A stretch of DNA of 47,383 nucleotides from JAQUQI01 sp041650035 (GCA_041650035.1 JBAZLY010000007.1:1-47383); one strand, 5' to 3'. Counted from the stretch's first letter, positions 17,204-26,126 are shown. Made by a program: numbers and translations. Notes: generated by a model not told the origin, from the sequence alone.

Positions 17204-18157
17204 TTATTCTATAATGGTTACTGATGTGCCTGCCGGAATAATACTATACAGCTCCTCCACGTCCTCATTACGCATCCTCACACAGCCTTCGGTAGCCTGA
17301 TAGCCTATGCTTTCAGGCTCCGTAGTGCCGTGTATACCGTAACCTGACTGCGGCGTGGTAAGGCCCATCCACCTTGTCCCGAGGACATTGCCGGGATCAC
17401 CGGCAGGAACAGCTATCCCTTTATTATACCACACAGGGTCAACAAGTTTATCCTTAACCTGGAACACCCCGATCGGGGTGCAATTGTTCTTACCGGTAGC
17501 CACGTCATATGTCTTGATGACCTCGTCGCCCAAAAGCACGGTAAGCACACACTGGGTATTATCAACGATAACGGAAAAGGGCCGGCTCTGCACCTTAAGC
17601 GCAACGCCGGGAACTATTATATCGGATTTCAGGCTGTTGGTCTTTTTAATAAGTTCCACCGTGGTTGAAAACTTCCTGGCGATCTTCGATAGTGAATCAC
17701 CGGAGGCTACAGTATACAATTCACTGCCGGGGACAATAATATTTGAAAACAAGATTGACATGTTAACGGAGGATATCTTTTTCTGAACATCGGCATAATC
17801 ACAGAACCGGGAATACTCATTGATGATTTCATGATATATAGATTTTGCCTTAACGAAATTCCCGTCCTCATTACATATATCGGCTAACAGCGACACGGCC
17901 TCATAACCTTCTCTCTGCCCCTTGAACGAAGCGGCCATGCTCTCAAGTTCGGATATGGCCTCTGCTTTTTTGCTTGACGCCAAAAGCTCCCTTATCCGCT
18001 TTAATGCCCTGGACTCGCCGGCCGCGGAGGAATACGCGTTTTGAACAGGCCCCGGCGTTCTTTTATCCCGCGAAAGGTTAAACAATAATTTCACCGTCGT
18101 TAATAATAAAATGGCTGCAGCCGCGGATACACAAATACGTATTATATTTTTTTTCAT
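17204..18157 (-). CDS. LysM-containing L,D-transpeptidase (YkuD)
   Basis: 317 aa. An N-terminal signal/anchor (IRICVSAAAAILLLTTVKLL) is followed by a helical TPR-like region (about 50-130), a LysM domain (YTVASGDSLSKIARKF, about 148-192), and a YkuD domain whose active site reads GYGIHGTTEPESIG...EGCVRMRNED, with the catalytic Cys in GCVRM. The enzyme makes 3-3 peptidoglycan cross-links or anchors proteins to the wall in the periplasm. An ErfK/YbiS-like layout with LysM first is common. It lies 18 nt after the PAP2-like gene and 11 nt before accA. Confidence 0.94.
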   Translation of the reverse strand: MKKNIIRICVSAAAAILLLTTVKLLFNLSRDKRTPGPVQNAYSSAAGESRALKRIRELLASSKKAEAISELESMAASFKGQREGYEAVSLLADICNEDGNFVKAKSIYHEIINEYSRFCDYADVQKKISSVNMSILFSNIIVPGSELYTVASGDSLSKIARKFSTTVELIKKTNSLKSDIIVPGVALKVQSRPFSVIVDNTQCVLTVLLGDEVIKTYDVATGKNNCTPIGVFQVKDKLVDPVWYNKGIAVPAGDPGNVLGTRWMGLTTPQSGYGIHGTTEPESIGYQATEGCVRMRNEDVEELYSIIPAGTSVTIIE

Positions 18158-18175
18158 TTTACCTTTTACCCCGAT

Positions 18176-18628
18176 TTATATTTTTAAATATAAAAAATAC
18201 GCCATAACAGCCCCAAGCGATGCTCCTGCCAGCACCTGAACCGGGGTATGCCCTATCAGTTCCGCAAGCCTCTCTTCCTTTATCGATCTGTTGGAATAGA
18301 TATCCTCTATCATATTGTTCAATATCTCTGCCTGTTTTCCAATAGCGCGCCTCGCGCTCTGCGCATCAAACATAGTAACAATCGCAAATCCCAAGCCGAT
18401 AGCGAACACGCCAGAGTCAAACCCGTAAGACATACCCAAGGCCACGGCAAGAGCCGACGTAGCGGCGCAATGCGAGCTCGGCATGCCGCCTGTGCCTATA
18501 AGCCACCTGAAGTCAAAACTCTTTTTCCTGACGGCAGATACGGCTATCTTAATGGACTGGGCGGTAAACCAGCATATAAGGGTTACAATGAATACCTTAT
18601 TACACGCAATCTGAGTAATAAATCCCAT
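18176..18628 (-). CDS. Divergent PAP2 family membrane protein (DUF212, YuiD-like)
   Basis: 150 aa with about four membrane helices. Family signatures are GTGGMPSSHCAATSALAVALG (quoted in part), MFDAQSARRAIGKQAEILN and GHTPVQVLAGASLG. The family is related to acid phosphatase/PAP2 enzymes acting on lipid phosphates, but its substrate is unknown. The conserved His residues (SSH and GHT) are present. It is the second gene behind the promoter at 19010, 6 nt after the PilZ gene. No good Shine-Dalgarno is visible, so translational coupling to PilZ is likely. Confidence 0.9.
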   Translation of the reverse strand: MGFITQIACNKVFIVTLICWFTAQSIKIAVSAVRKKSFDFRWLIGTGGMPSSHCAATSALAVALGMSYGFDSGVFAIGLGFAIVTMFDAQSARRAIGKQAEILNNMIEDIYSNRSIKEERLAELIGHTPVQVLAGASLGAVMAYFLYLKI

Positions 18629-18634
18629 GGTAGG

Positions 18635-18982
18635 CTAAAAAGATTTGCCGTAAAAATGCGTTATAATCTTGTTAATATTCACAGGGTCCGCGTCTAAAAG
18701 CTCGATGCCTGTGTCATAATAAGTCGCGGGCAATGCGTCGGTAGTTATATCAATTCGCCTGCTCCATATAACTATGCCGGCCAGCTTCAATTCATTATTA
18801 TCGGATAGCGTTATGTGCACATCCAGCATGGTCTTCGGCAGAAGCCTTTCCTTGAGGGAAAGGCATATGCCGTTGCCGCTGATGTCTTTGCTTACCGTTT
18901 CTTTTAGTATCTTCGGCCTTGTCTTGACCTCATACGTAAGTTTTATAGGCAGGGATATTCTCTCATATAACCTGTTTTCCAT
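18635..18982 (-). CDS. PilZ-domain protein, probable c-di-GMP receptor
   Basis: A 115-aa PilZ domain. The RxxxR ligand motif is RLYER (residues 4-8) and the second motif, DISGNG (33-38), matches (D/N)xSxxG, so c-di-GMP binding is expected. It is the first gene of the long run leading to accA, the partner-switching genes and mla. The ATG follows AAGGA. The target is unknown; cell-envelope or surface functions fit the neighbours. Confidence 0.88.
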   Translation of the reverse strand: MENRLYERISLPIKLTYEVKTRPKILKETVSKDISGNGICLSLKERLLPKTMLDVHITLSDNNELKLAGIVIWSRRIDITTDALPATYYDTGIELLDADPVNINKIITHFYGKSF

Positions 18983-19009
18983 ATTATTTATATTCCTTAT
19001 AGTAGTGTA

Positions 19010-19038
19010 ATTATAGCATACGCGCTATATCAGGTAAA
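19010..19038 (-). promoter_or_regulatory. Promoter of the PilZ-accA-mla-FecR-CHASE2 run
   Basis: Minus strand TTTACC (19033-19038), a 17-bp spacer ending TGC, and TATAAT (19010-19015). It lies 28 bp upstream of the PilZ start. A weak A-rich/T-rich hairpin in 19045-19065 may end the folE transcript; it is too poor to call. Confidence 0.75.
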
Positions 19039-19108
19039 GAAAAAACCGGGGCTTTTTCAATCTTTTATTAAAATTAGATTTTTAGGCTTAGATCCCGGCG
19101 GGTAAACC

Positions 19109-19663
19109 CTATTTTATCAATGTCAACGCCTCTTGTCTGGTCTTGGCATTTTCCTTAAAAACCCCTCTTACTGCGCTGGTGACCGTAACAGCCCCCGGCT
19201 TTTTAACCCCTCGCATCGACATACACATATGTTCAGCCTCTATGACAACTAACACCCCCAGGGGCTTGAGTTTTTTCATAATAATATCGGCTATCTGGGT
19301 TGTAAGCCGCTCCTGGACCTGAAGCCTCTTGGAATAGACCTCTACGACCCTGGCAATCTTGCTTAAGCCCGTGACTCGGCCCTCTTTTGGTATATACGCC
19401 ACATGGGCCCTGCCCACGAACGGAAGCAGATGGTGTTCGCAGACAGAATAAAGAGGTATGCCTTTTACCAATACTATCTCATTATGCTTTTCGCCCAAAA
19501 TAACCTCGAGCTCTTTTTCCGCGTCCGCTTTAATACCGCTGAAAATTTCTTCATACATATCCGCAACCCTTTTTGGCGTATCAACAAGGTCTTCCCGCGA
19601 CGGATCGTCACCTATTGCAAGTAGTATATCACCTACCGCCTTTTCAATTTTCTTCCTATCCAT
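19109..19663 (-). CDS. folE: GTP cyclohydrolase I
   Basis: 184 aa from the ATG at 19661-19663; an in-frame TTG two codons upstream is less likely, as GGGGGG lies about 6 nt from the ATG. Zinc and catalytic motifs are present: CEHHLLPFVGRAHVAYIP and MCMSMRGVKKPG, with QERLTTQIA between them. It converts GTP to 7,8-dihydroneopterin triphosphate, the first step to folate. It is the last gene of the purH-folC-mnmE-folE operon, 14 nt after mnmE. Confidence 0.97.
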   Translation of the reverse strand: MDRKKIEKAVGDILLAIGDDPSREDLVDTPKRVADMYEEIFSGIKADAEKELEVILGEKHNEIVLVKGIPLYSVCEHHLLPFVGRAHVAYIPKEGRVTGLSKIARVVEVYSKRLQVQERLTTQIADIIMKKLKPLGVLVVIEAEHMCMSMRGVKKPGAVTVTSAVRGVFKENAKTRQEALTLIK

Positions 19664-19677
19664 CCCCAACCCCCCGG

Positions 19678-21075
19678 TTATTTACCAACACAAAACCTGC
19701 TGAAGATCCGATCCAGCATATCATCCGTAAAAATTTCACCCGTGATAACGGCTAATGCTTCAGCCGCGTCTTTAATATCCATAAGGATAATATCAATCGG
19801 CCTTTTTTCATCAAAACCGCGCGCGGCAGACTCTAAAAAGTCCAATGCCCTTCTGGCGCAATCTACGTGCCTTGAATTGGATAAAAATATGTTCTCAACC
19901 GCCGGGCCAGCACCTAAAAGGGCCTTATACATGACGCCTTCAAGCCGGTCAAGGCCTGTTCCGTTCTTCGCGGATACCTCAAGAACTGTTTCTTTATCCA
20001 AATATTTTCTGCAATCGCCTATACTCAAACGCGGGTGAAGATCTGACTTGTTTAAAACGATTATCGCCTTTTTACCCTTCACGTGATCGATAAGACGGAT
20101 ATCCTCATCAGAAAGCCCGCGGCTTTTATCAATCACCAGCAGGATAATGTCCGCGTTGTCAATGCATCTCCTGCTCCTCTCAATGCTCGCCCGGGTAATC
20201 TCATCATCCGGATTCGCTACCCCCGCCGTATCAATTATCCTTAAGGGCACGCCTTTGATATTAAGTCTTTCCTCGATACTATCCCTTGTAGTCCCTGCAA
20301 TGTCGGAGACAATGACTCTGTCGTGCCCCAGCAGACCGTTCATGAGGCTTGATTTTCCCGCATTGGGCCTGCCACAGATCACGCAGCAAGCCCCTTCGCG
20401 GAATATCATGCCTTTTTCAGACGCGGTCAAAAGCCCGGACAAGATAACCGAGGCTTTTTTCAAAAAACGCGCGGCGGAGGCGAAACATGGGACAGGTATC
20501 TCCTCTTCAGGAAAATTCACATCCGCCTCAAGGCATGCCGCCGCGTCTATAATAATCTGCCTGGCCGAACGTATCTTTAAAGATGCTTTACCTCTAAACT
20601 GGCTTTGGGCAATCTTTAGCCCTTCACTTGTGGTAGAGGCGATAATATCGCAAACAGCCTCGGCCTGCATAAGGTCTATCCTGCCGTTTAAAAAAGCCCT
20701 TTTTGTGAATTCGCCCGGGAACGCGAGACGGGCGCCATTTCTTAAAACCAAATCCAATATCCGCCCAAGACATGCTGACCCGCCGTGACAATTGATCTCT
20801 ATTATATCTTCGCGGGTATAAGTAAACGGCCGGCGCATAACCGAAAGCAAAACCTCATCTACGACCGTATCTTTATCATATATATGGCCATAAAACATAC
20901 TGTAGCCTGCCGCGTCGACAAGTTTAAGACCCTTCTTTTTACCCTTGAATACCTTATCGGCTATACCGATAGACAGCGGCCCGCTTAACCGTATTATCCC
21001 TATACCGCCTTTTCCCGGCGGCGTTGATATCGCGGCTATTGTATCTTCCAACAAATACCTCTCAACATCACTCAT
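19678..21075 (-). CDS. mnmE: tRNA modification GTPase MnmE
   Basis: 465 aa. The N-terminal tetrahydrofolate-binding domain (TIAAISTPPGKGGIGIIRLSG) is followed by a helical domain with an inserted G domain: G1 GRPNAGKSSLMN, G2 GTTRD, G3 DTAG, G4 NKSD. The C-terminus is FCVGK, the conserved Cys motif. With MnmG it adds carboxymethylaminomethyl groups to wobble U34 using 5,10-methylene-THF. The start overlaps the folC stop (ATGAGTGA). mnmG is not in the window. Confidence 0.97.
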   Translation of the reverse strand: MSDVERYLLEDTIAAISTPPGKGGIGIIRLSGPLSIGIADKVFKGKKKGLKLVDAAGYSMFYGHIYDKDTVVDEVLLSVMRRPFTYTREDIIEINCHGGSACLGRILDLVLRNGARLAFPGEFTKRAFLNGRIDLMQAEAVCDIIASTTSEGLKIAQSQFRGKASLKIRSARQIIIDAAACLEADVNFPEEEIPVPCFASAARFLKKASVILSGLLTASEKGMIFREGACCVICGRPNAGKSSLMNGLLGHDRVIVSDIAGTTRDSIEERLNIKGVPLRIIDTAGVANPDDEITRASIERSRRCIDNADIILLVIDKSRGLSDEDIRLIDHVKGKKAIIVLNKSDLHPRLSIGDCRKYLDKETVLEVSAKNGTGLDRLEGVMYKALLGAGPAVENIFLSNSRHVDCARRALDFLESAARGFDEKRPIDIILMDIKDAAEALAVITGEIFTDDMLDRIFSRFCVGK

Positions 21076-22378
21076 TCAATATCCTCAAGGCCTCTGAAAC
21101 AAGAAACAAGGATCCCGTAATAACGATAACCCCTTTCATCGGCGTTATGGCGCCGGCTGTGCCAATGGCATCTATTAGATCATAACAGACAAAACCCTTC
21201 CGGAGATAAAGACCCGCCCCGCGGGCAAGTTCCGAAGCGGGTAAGGCCCTCGGGGTGTCCGCCTGGGTAAAGATTATATCTCGCGAAACCGGACATAAGA
21301 TTTTTGCTATCCCGCGGTAGTCCTTGTCGGATGACACACCCAATATAAGGCATATATGCCTATCCCCAAAAATATCTTTTAAGGCGCCTTTAAGCGCCAG
21401 GGCAGACACGGCATTTTGAGCACCGTCTAAAACAACCGTGCGACGCTGAAAAAAACTCAAATGAAACCTACCAGGAAAATTAACCCCGGCAACCCCTTTC
21501 CTTATAGCAGCCTTCGTTATGTTAAGATCCAATCTGTCTCTGGCCGCCTCCGCCAGCGATACGGCAACAGCCGCATTCGCCGACTGGTAAAGGCCTATAA
21601 GCGGGCTATGCAATTTTTTATAAAAATCATACCTTGTCTTCAGATCAAAACACGTCCCCGACAATGATGTCTTCGCATTGCTTATAACAATATCCCTGCC
21701 TGCCAGGATTAGACGCGCGTTCTTTTTTGAGGCAACGCTTTTGACCACAAGTAATGCCTCCGATGGCTGTCTCGCGCAGACCACATAAGAATTATTGTGG
21801 ATGATCCCGCATTTCTCACAGGCGATACTCTTAAGAGATGTCCCAAGCAAACGGGTATGGTCATAACTTATCGGTGTTATCGCTGATATCAGAGAACGCG
21901 CCGTATTTACGGCATCAAGCCTGCCCCCCAGGCCTACCTCTAAAACGGCTATCTTGACCTTTTTACGCCAAAAGTATAAAAACGCGGCGGCTGTTATAAC
22001 TTCAAAATATGTAAGACGCTTCAAGCCGTGTCTGGCGGCAATATCCCTGATAACGGATACCTCTAATGAAAATTCCGAATCTGATATGTGCCTGCCGCCA
22101 ACCCTTATCCTTTCATTGACGCGAAGCAGGTGCGGGGATATCAGTACCCCCGCCTGAACACCAGCTGAATTAAATATCGAACCAAGAATAGATACGGTCG
22201 AACCTTTACCCTTTGTCCCGGATACGGTTATTGTGGGATATTGCGTCTGCGGATTACCTAAAAAAGCAAGCAGGCTGAATATTCTGTTAAGATCATAAAC
22301 CCTGCCATAATTATATGCGGTAAATTTTTCAAAATTGGCCAAAGAATCCAAATAACGAAGGGATTGAGCGAAGTCCAT
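21068..22378 (-). CDS. folC: Folylpolyglutamate synthase / dihydrofolate synthase
   Basis: 436 aa. The Mur-ligase fold contains the P-loop TVSGTKGKGSTVSILG, the omega-type segment YFEVITAAAFLYF, VGLGGRLDAVN, and the C-terminal DGAQN and TQADTPRA motifs. It adds glutamate to dihydropteroate and to folates. It lies 6 nt after purH and overlaps mnmE by 8 nt. The AGGATAT before the ATG supports the start. Confidence 0.96.
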   Translation of the reverse strand: MDFAQSLRYLDSLANFEKFTAYNYGRVYDLNRIFSLLAFLGNPQTQYPTITVSGTKGKGSTVSILGSIFNSAGVQAGVLISPHLLRVNERIRVGGRHISDSEFSLEVSVIRDIAARHGLKRLTYFEVITAAAFLYFWRKKVKIAVLEVGLGGRLDAVNTARSLISAITPISYDHTRLLGTSLKSIACEKCGIIHNNSYVVCARQPSEALLVVKSVASKKNARLILAGRDIVISNAKTSLSGTCFDLKTRYDFYKKLHSPLIGLYQSANAAVAVSLAEAARDRLDLNITKAAIRKGVAGVNFPGRFHLSFFQRRTVVLDGAQNAVSALALKGALKDIFGDRHICLILGVSSDKDYRGIAKILCPVSRDIIFTQADTPRALPASELARGAGLYLRKGFVCYDLIDAIGTAGAITPMKGVIVITGSLFLVSEALRILNE

Positions 22379-22384
22379 ATATCC

Positions 22385-23962
22385 TCAATGCCTAAAATGA
22401 CGTATCCCGGTAAGAACCATGGCTATATTACACCTATTGCAGACATCTATAATGAGCTCGTCGGCTTTTGACCCGCCGGGCTGGATAATTGAGGTTATGC
22501 CTGCGCTGGCGGCCATTTCTACAGCATCTTCTTTCGGAAAGAATGCGTCCGAGGCCAAGACAGAACCCGCCGAACGCTCACCAGACTTGTGTATGGCCAT
22601 AAAAACAGAATCAACCCTGCTCATCTGCCCGGCTCCAATACCTACTGTCTTTGTCCCTCTAACCAAGACTATAGCGTTTGACCTGATAAACTTAACGGCC
22701 TTCCAGGCAAATATCAAAGCACGCACCTCATCAGGCGTGGGTTTTCTTTGCGTAACAATCTTAAGCTGACTCTGATCGATATCCTGGGCATCCCTCTGCT
22801 GGACAAGAAGCCCTCCGGTGATGTTCCTAAAGTGGAACTCATCTCTATCTTTAGTCTTGCTCATAGCATCTACGGAAAGCACGCGCATATTCTGTTTTGA
22901 CATAAGCCTTGCCAGGGCATTCTGTTCATAACCCGGCGCTATCACGCATTCAACAAAACCGGCTGCCAAAACAGCTTCTGCGGTGCTCATATCCACTTTT
23001 CTGTTTAATCCTATAATACCGCCAAAAGCCGAAAGCGTATCAGTGCTAAGCGCATCTGAGAAAGCACCTGTAAGCGTGTCTGCCGCGGCCATACCGCAGG
23101 CAGTAGCATGCTTAATAATGCACGCGGCCGGTTCATCGAAGTCTTTTACCGCCTCATAAGCGGCATCAAGATCCATAATATTATTATACGAAAGCGCTTT
23201 TCCGTGTAGCTGCCTGGCATTTGATACAGACAGTTCCTTGGAAAAAGGTCTCTTATAAAAAGCCGCTTTTTGATGTTCGTTTTCTCCATAGCGAAGATCC
23301 TGTGCCTTATCGAGGGATAAGACAAGTTCATCCGGAAAAATTGATCCCTCCGCCTTTGGGGTATTCGGGACAAGCCTTTTCTTAAGATACGCCTTTATAC
23401 AGCTATCATACTCCGCCGTAACGGAAAACGCGTCAACCGCCAGACCGGCAAGCGTATTATCGGTTATACAGCCTCCGCGCTCATCAAGCTCCTTGATAAT
23501 CCGGTCATACTGCGAAGGGTTTGTAAGAACAGCTACTGAGCGGTAATTTTTTGCGGCGGAACGCAGCATGGATGGTCCGCCAATATCTATATTCTCTATA
23601 GCCTCTTCAAGCTTTATATCGGGTTTCAATATAGTTCTTTTAAACGGGTACAGATTTACGACTACCATATCAATCAACCCTATGTCATGAGCCTGCAGCT
23701 GGGCCATATGCCGGCTATGATGCCTTAAAGCAAGAAGACCTGCATGTATCTTTGGGTGCAATGTCTTTACTCTACCGTCAAGCATTTCGTTAAAACCGGT
23801 TATCTCATCTACCTGTTTTACGTTAATACCCAAAGAGGATATAAAGCGCGCGCTGCCCCCCGTAGATATTATCTCTACCTCTAAAGAGGAAAGCTTTTTC
23901 ACAAGGGGTTCAAGATTTGTTTTGTCGGAAACACTTATCAGAACTCTTTTTATAGTCAGCAT
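22385..23962 (-). CDS. purH: Bifunctional AICAR transformylase / IMP cyclohydrolase
   Basis: 525 aa, full length. The N-terminal MGS-like IMP cyclohydrolase domain shows ALISVSDKTNLEPLVKKL-type sequence, STGGSARFI and DEITGFNEMLDGRVKTLHP (in part). The AICARFT domain has RYGENEHQKA, KHATACGMA, DALSTDTLSAFGGIIG, and ends GGSKADELIIDVCN...TGIRHFRH. It does the last two steps of IMP synthesis, using 10-formyl-THF. AGGAG precedes the ATG at 6-nt spacing. It is the first gene of the operon. Confidence 0.98.
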   Translation of the reverse strand: MLTIKRVLISVSDKTNLEPLVKKLSSLEVEIISTGGSARFISSLGINVKQVDEITGFNEMLDGRVKTLHPKIHAGLLALRHHSRHMAQLQAHDIGLIDMVVVNLYPFKRTILKPDIKLEEAIENIDIGGPSMLRSAAKNYRSVAVLTNPSQYDRIIKELDERGGCITDNTLAGLAVDAFSVTAEYDSCIKAYLKKRLVPNTPKAEGSIFPDELVLSLDKAQDLRYGENEHQKAAFYKRPFSKELSVSNARQLHGKALSYNNIMDLDAAYEAVKDFDEPAACIIKHATACGMAAADTLTGAFSDALSTDTLSAFGGIIGLNRKVDMSTAEAVLAAGFVECVIAPGYEQNALARLMSKQNMRVLSVDAMSKTKDRDEFHFRNITGGLLVQQRDAQDIDQSQLKIVTQRKPTPDEVRALIFAWKAVKFIRSNAIVLVRGTKTVGIGAGQMSRVDSVFMAIHKSGERSAGSVLASDAFFPKEDAVEMAASAGITSIIQPGGSKADELIIDVCNRCNIAMVLTGIRHFRH

Positions 23963-23999
23963 ACAAAACTCCTGGACGCGGGCGTTTTTAAGATTAGTA

Positions 24000-24029
24000 A
24001 TTATACCATACTATCCTAACGTAAATCAA
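24000..24029 (-). promoter_or_regulatory. Promoter of the purH-folC-mnmE-folE operon
   Basis: Minus strand TTGATT (24024-24029), an 18-bp spacer and TATAAT (24000-24005), giving a leader of about 30 nt. No PurR-like palindrome or riboswitch is evident between here and 24113. Confidence 0.7.
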
Positions 24030-24113
24030 AAGAAAAATATCGCCAATACCCTTGTCAGGCAGATTTAAAAATGTCCGGCAAAAAAAATGGATACAGCTAG
24101 AGGGTTACGAGAC

Positions 24114-24683
24114 TTAATGAAGGAGTTTAAGCTTAAGGCGCAACAGACGTATCTTTTCGCGCAAAACAGATATATCGCCTTTTAGGACATCTGCTTGCCT
24201 CTGTTGGTCATCTATCTTTTCGCGCAATCTTGATGCGTCATCACGGGATTGATCCTGAATAACGTTACCGTTGTTCAATTTATTAAGATCCGATATCATT
24301 TTTCGCACAGCGGAAAGAGACGATTGTTTAAGCCTTAGCTCTGTTGATAATTCCATGACAGCATGCTTGATTTCAGATCTCTGCGGGTCAAGCTGAGCAT
24401 TGAGCGATAGAATATGATCGGAGACAGCTTTTTTCGAAGATTGCAATTCTTTTTTAAGAATAAGGATCTTTGCCGCTATCTCGTCCGCATTCATATCCTG
24501 CTTTGAATTCAACAAGGCTATCTCTTCATCTAACTTCGCTCTTCTTTGCAATACCTCTTCGAAAGCAGGATCGGCATCCAAGACCTCCTGCCTGATCTCC
24601 GCATCCGATTTAAATTCAAACGGATATTGGCATCCGGAAACCGTCATCAGCACAATCAAAAAAATAAACACCCTATAAGCCAT
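24114..24683 (-). CDS. Coiled-coil lipoprotein of unknown function
   Basis: 189 aa. The type II signal peptide ends in the lipobox VSGC (Cys18), with Gln at +2, which would favour outer-membrane sorting by the enteric rule. The rest is almost entirely alpha-helical and charged, with long heptad-like stretches (about 45-100 and 105-189). I recognise no domain. It lies 92 nt after the MscS-TM gene and may share its promoter at 25533. It could be a periplasmic spacer or tether protein. Confidence 0.7.
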   Translation of the reverse strand: MAYRVFIFLIVLMTVSGCQYPFEFKSDAEIRQEVLDADPAFEEVLQRRAKLDEEIALLNSKQDMNADEIAAKILILKKELQSSKKAVSDHILSLNAQLDPQRSEIKHAVMELSTELRLKQSSLSAVRKMISDLNKLNNGNVIQDQSRDDASRLREKIDDQQRQADVLKGDISVLREKIRLLRLKLKLLH

Positions 24684-24775
24684 ACCATTCCAATAATTAG
24701 ATAAATTTTAACGGATATAAAACAGAGGCAGCTGCTAATATAAAGATAAACAGCTGCCCCTCATCTCCCTCACCG

Positions 24776-25450
24776 CTATTTCTTTTTTATATTGCTTATC
24801 ATCTCTTCCATAGCCTTGGCCGCTATGTCCTTGCATCCCAGCCCAAATGCCAACCCGAGAGCCAGCCCTGCCGAGGCAAGCACGATATTTATGACATTTA
24901 GTATTACGCCCATTTGTATCTGAAGCTGTTGCATAGCCATTACAGCAGCGAAAACAATTACCGCCGACTGCGTCAATTGTCCCAACATCTTTGCCTGGGT
25001 TATGCCAGCATTGCTTGCGGCTGTCCTGACAACGGTGCTTAACAGCGTTGACACAAACATACCAAAGACAAGGATGAATACCGCTACGATTATATGCGGT
25101 ATATAAACAACTATAGTATTCAAGACCTGAGCCGCGACAGTCCACTGCATGGCGTTTAAAGCGGCAATCATGACGATCAGTATAACTATCCAGTAGACAA
25201 GGACTCCTATCAGTTCGGATAAGGTGTATTTTATTCCGCCTTTTGCCAGGAAACTGCTGGTACCTGATTTTTCGGCAAGCGTATCAAGCCTCAACAGCTT
25301 AAAACTCCTTACGATAATATTTTCAATCAACTTCGCTATGAGCCAGCCGGCTATAAGAATAATCAGTAGTCCTACCATCTTGGGAATAAACGCGCCCACC
25401 CTAGTAAGCATTTCCCTTACTGACTCCATTATGACAAATGTCCAATCCAT
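24776..25450 (-). CDS. Membrane protein with MscS-type conserved TM-helix repeats
   Basis: 224 aa. It has two copies of the conserved TM-helix (PF05552-type) arrangement: IPKMVGLLIILIAGWLIAKL at about 22-41 and a second copy at about 110-140 (IPHIIVAVFILVFGMF). A C-terminal segment follows (ASAGLALGLAFGLGCKDIA, similar to the MscS pore-lining AxxG pattern). The MscS beta and C-terminal domains are absent, so it is a short CmpX-like member. A role in mechanosensitive conductance is inferred only. The ATG follows GGAGG at 7 nt and has its own promoter. Confidence 0.82.
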   Translation of the reverse strand: MDWTFVIMESVREMLTRVGAFIPKMVGLLIILIAGWLIAKLIENIIVRSFKLLRLDTLAEKSGTSSFLAKGGIKYTLSELIGVLVYWIVILIVMIAALNAMQWTVAAQVLNTIVVYIPHIIVAVFILVFGMFVSTLLSTVVRTAASNAGITQAKMLGQLTQSAVIVFAAVMAMQQLQIQMGVILNVINIVLASAGLALGLAFGLGCKDIAAKAMEEMISNIKKK

Positions 25451-25532
25451 ACCCGCACCTCCCTCAAATTGGCCAAATCTCTGATTACCGATCGGGAAAC
25501 AACCTATGGCCAGGCCATTCCCAATATGTTTA

Positions 25533-25561
25533 ATTTTAGCATAAGCATACTATGCTGTCAA
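25533..25561 (-). promoter_or_regulatory. Promoter of the MscS-TM gene
   Basis: Minus strand TTGACA (25556-25561), 17 bp, TAAAAT (25533-25538), with TGC before the -10. Its -35 overlaps the T-run of the upstream gene's terminator, a very compact arrangement. The leader is about 75 nt. Confidence 0.8.
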
Positions 25562-25606
25562 AATAAAAATGGGGTTATGCCGCATTTTTAATCCGGCACA
25601 ACCCCA
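25558..25606 (-). terminator. Rho-independent terminator of the small membrane protein gene
   Basis: Read on the minus strand, ATGGGGTTGTGCCG pairs with CGGCATAACCCCAT (14 bp, one G-U), with a loop of about 10 nt, followed by TTTTATTTTG. It begins 17 nt after the stop codon. Confidence 0.9.
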
Positions 25607-25623
25607 TAAGCAGTACCCGGGAT

Positions 25624-25848
25624 TTAGTCCTTTTTATCTTTCTGTTTTTTGTCTTCCTTCTTCGACGCTATTGAGTCTTTTATCTCGGACACGCCTGCCA
25701 CAACGGCAATGAGCCCGCCGAGGATAAGGATAAAAACTATCATGAACTGCAAACCCAAGACAATAGCCCTGGACCATGCGAAAAAAGCCAATATAAAACC
25801 TACTACCACTGCAACGGTACCACCTATGATACTCATTATTTTACCCAT
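25624..25848 (-). CDS. Small two-helix membrane protein, unknown function
   Basis: 74 aa from the ATG at 25846-25848; an in-frame TTG two codons upstream is the alternative and would sit nearer (4 nt) to the strong AAGGAGGT. Two hydrophobic helices (IIGGTVAVVVGFILAFFAW and FMIVFILILGGLIAVVAG) are followed by a lysine-rich tail (KKEDKKQKDKKD) that should be cytoplasmic. I do not recognise a family. It is monocistronic, between an extended -10 promoter and a strong terminator, which suggests it is well expressed. Confidence 0.75.
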   Translation of the reverse strand: MGKIMSIIGGTVAVVVGFILAFFAWSRAIVLGLQFMIVFILILGGLIAVVAGVSEIKDSIASKKEDKKQKDKKD

Positions 25849-25885
25849 AGACAATGAACCTCCTTTTTTATTCACTTGTAAAAAA

Positions 25886-25894
25886 ATTATATCA
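25886..25894 (-). promoter_or_regulatory. Extended -10 promoter of the small membrane protein gene
   Basis: The minus strand reads TGATATAAT, a perfect -10 hexamer with the TGn extension. The -35 region is poor (CTTGCT at 17 bp). Confidence 0.6.
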
Positions 25895-25985
25895 TCAACC
25901 TAAAAAAAAGCAAGCAAAAAATACCTCTCTCAAGAAATTTAATGATATTAATAAAACAATAAGATTACAGGGTATGTACCAACTG

Positions 25986-26126
25986 CAGACGTTTCGATTT
26001 TCGTTCGGAACACTGTCCCTTTATTAAGACAGACAATACCCCCTACAGGGGACACTGTCGTGCTCATATTGGGGACAGTGGGGTGCTTAATTTTCAAAAC
26101 GTCTGGGTATTGTCCTGGGTATTGTC
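25986..26126. repeat. Nested inverted-repeat element (REP/MITE-like)
   Basis: Four complementary pairs sit within about 140 bp. CAGACGTTT (25986-25994) pairs with AAACGTCTG (26097-26105). CACTGTCCC (26011-26019) pairs with GGGACAGTG (26072-26080). CCCC (26040-26043) pairs with GGGG (26048-26051) around TACA. GACAATACCC (26032-26041) is complementary to GGGTATTGTC, which occurs twice (26105-26114 and 26117-26126) in a 12-bp tandem repeat of CTGGGTATTGTC. There is no gene in 25895-26189. The layout resembles REP-type or miniature mobile elements, but there is no transposase here. Confidence 0.65.

Noticed and set aside
24735..25145. 136-codon minus-strand frame
   Set aside because: It overlaps the MscS-TM gene in another frame and is Cys/Arg-rich, as chance frames often are.
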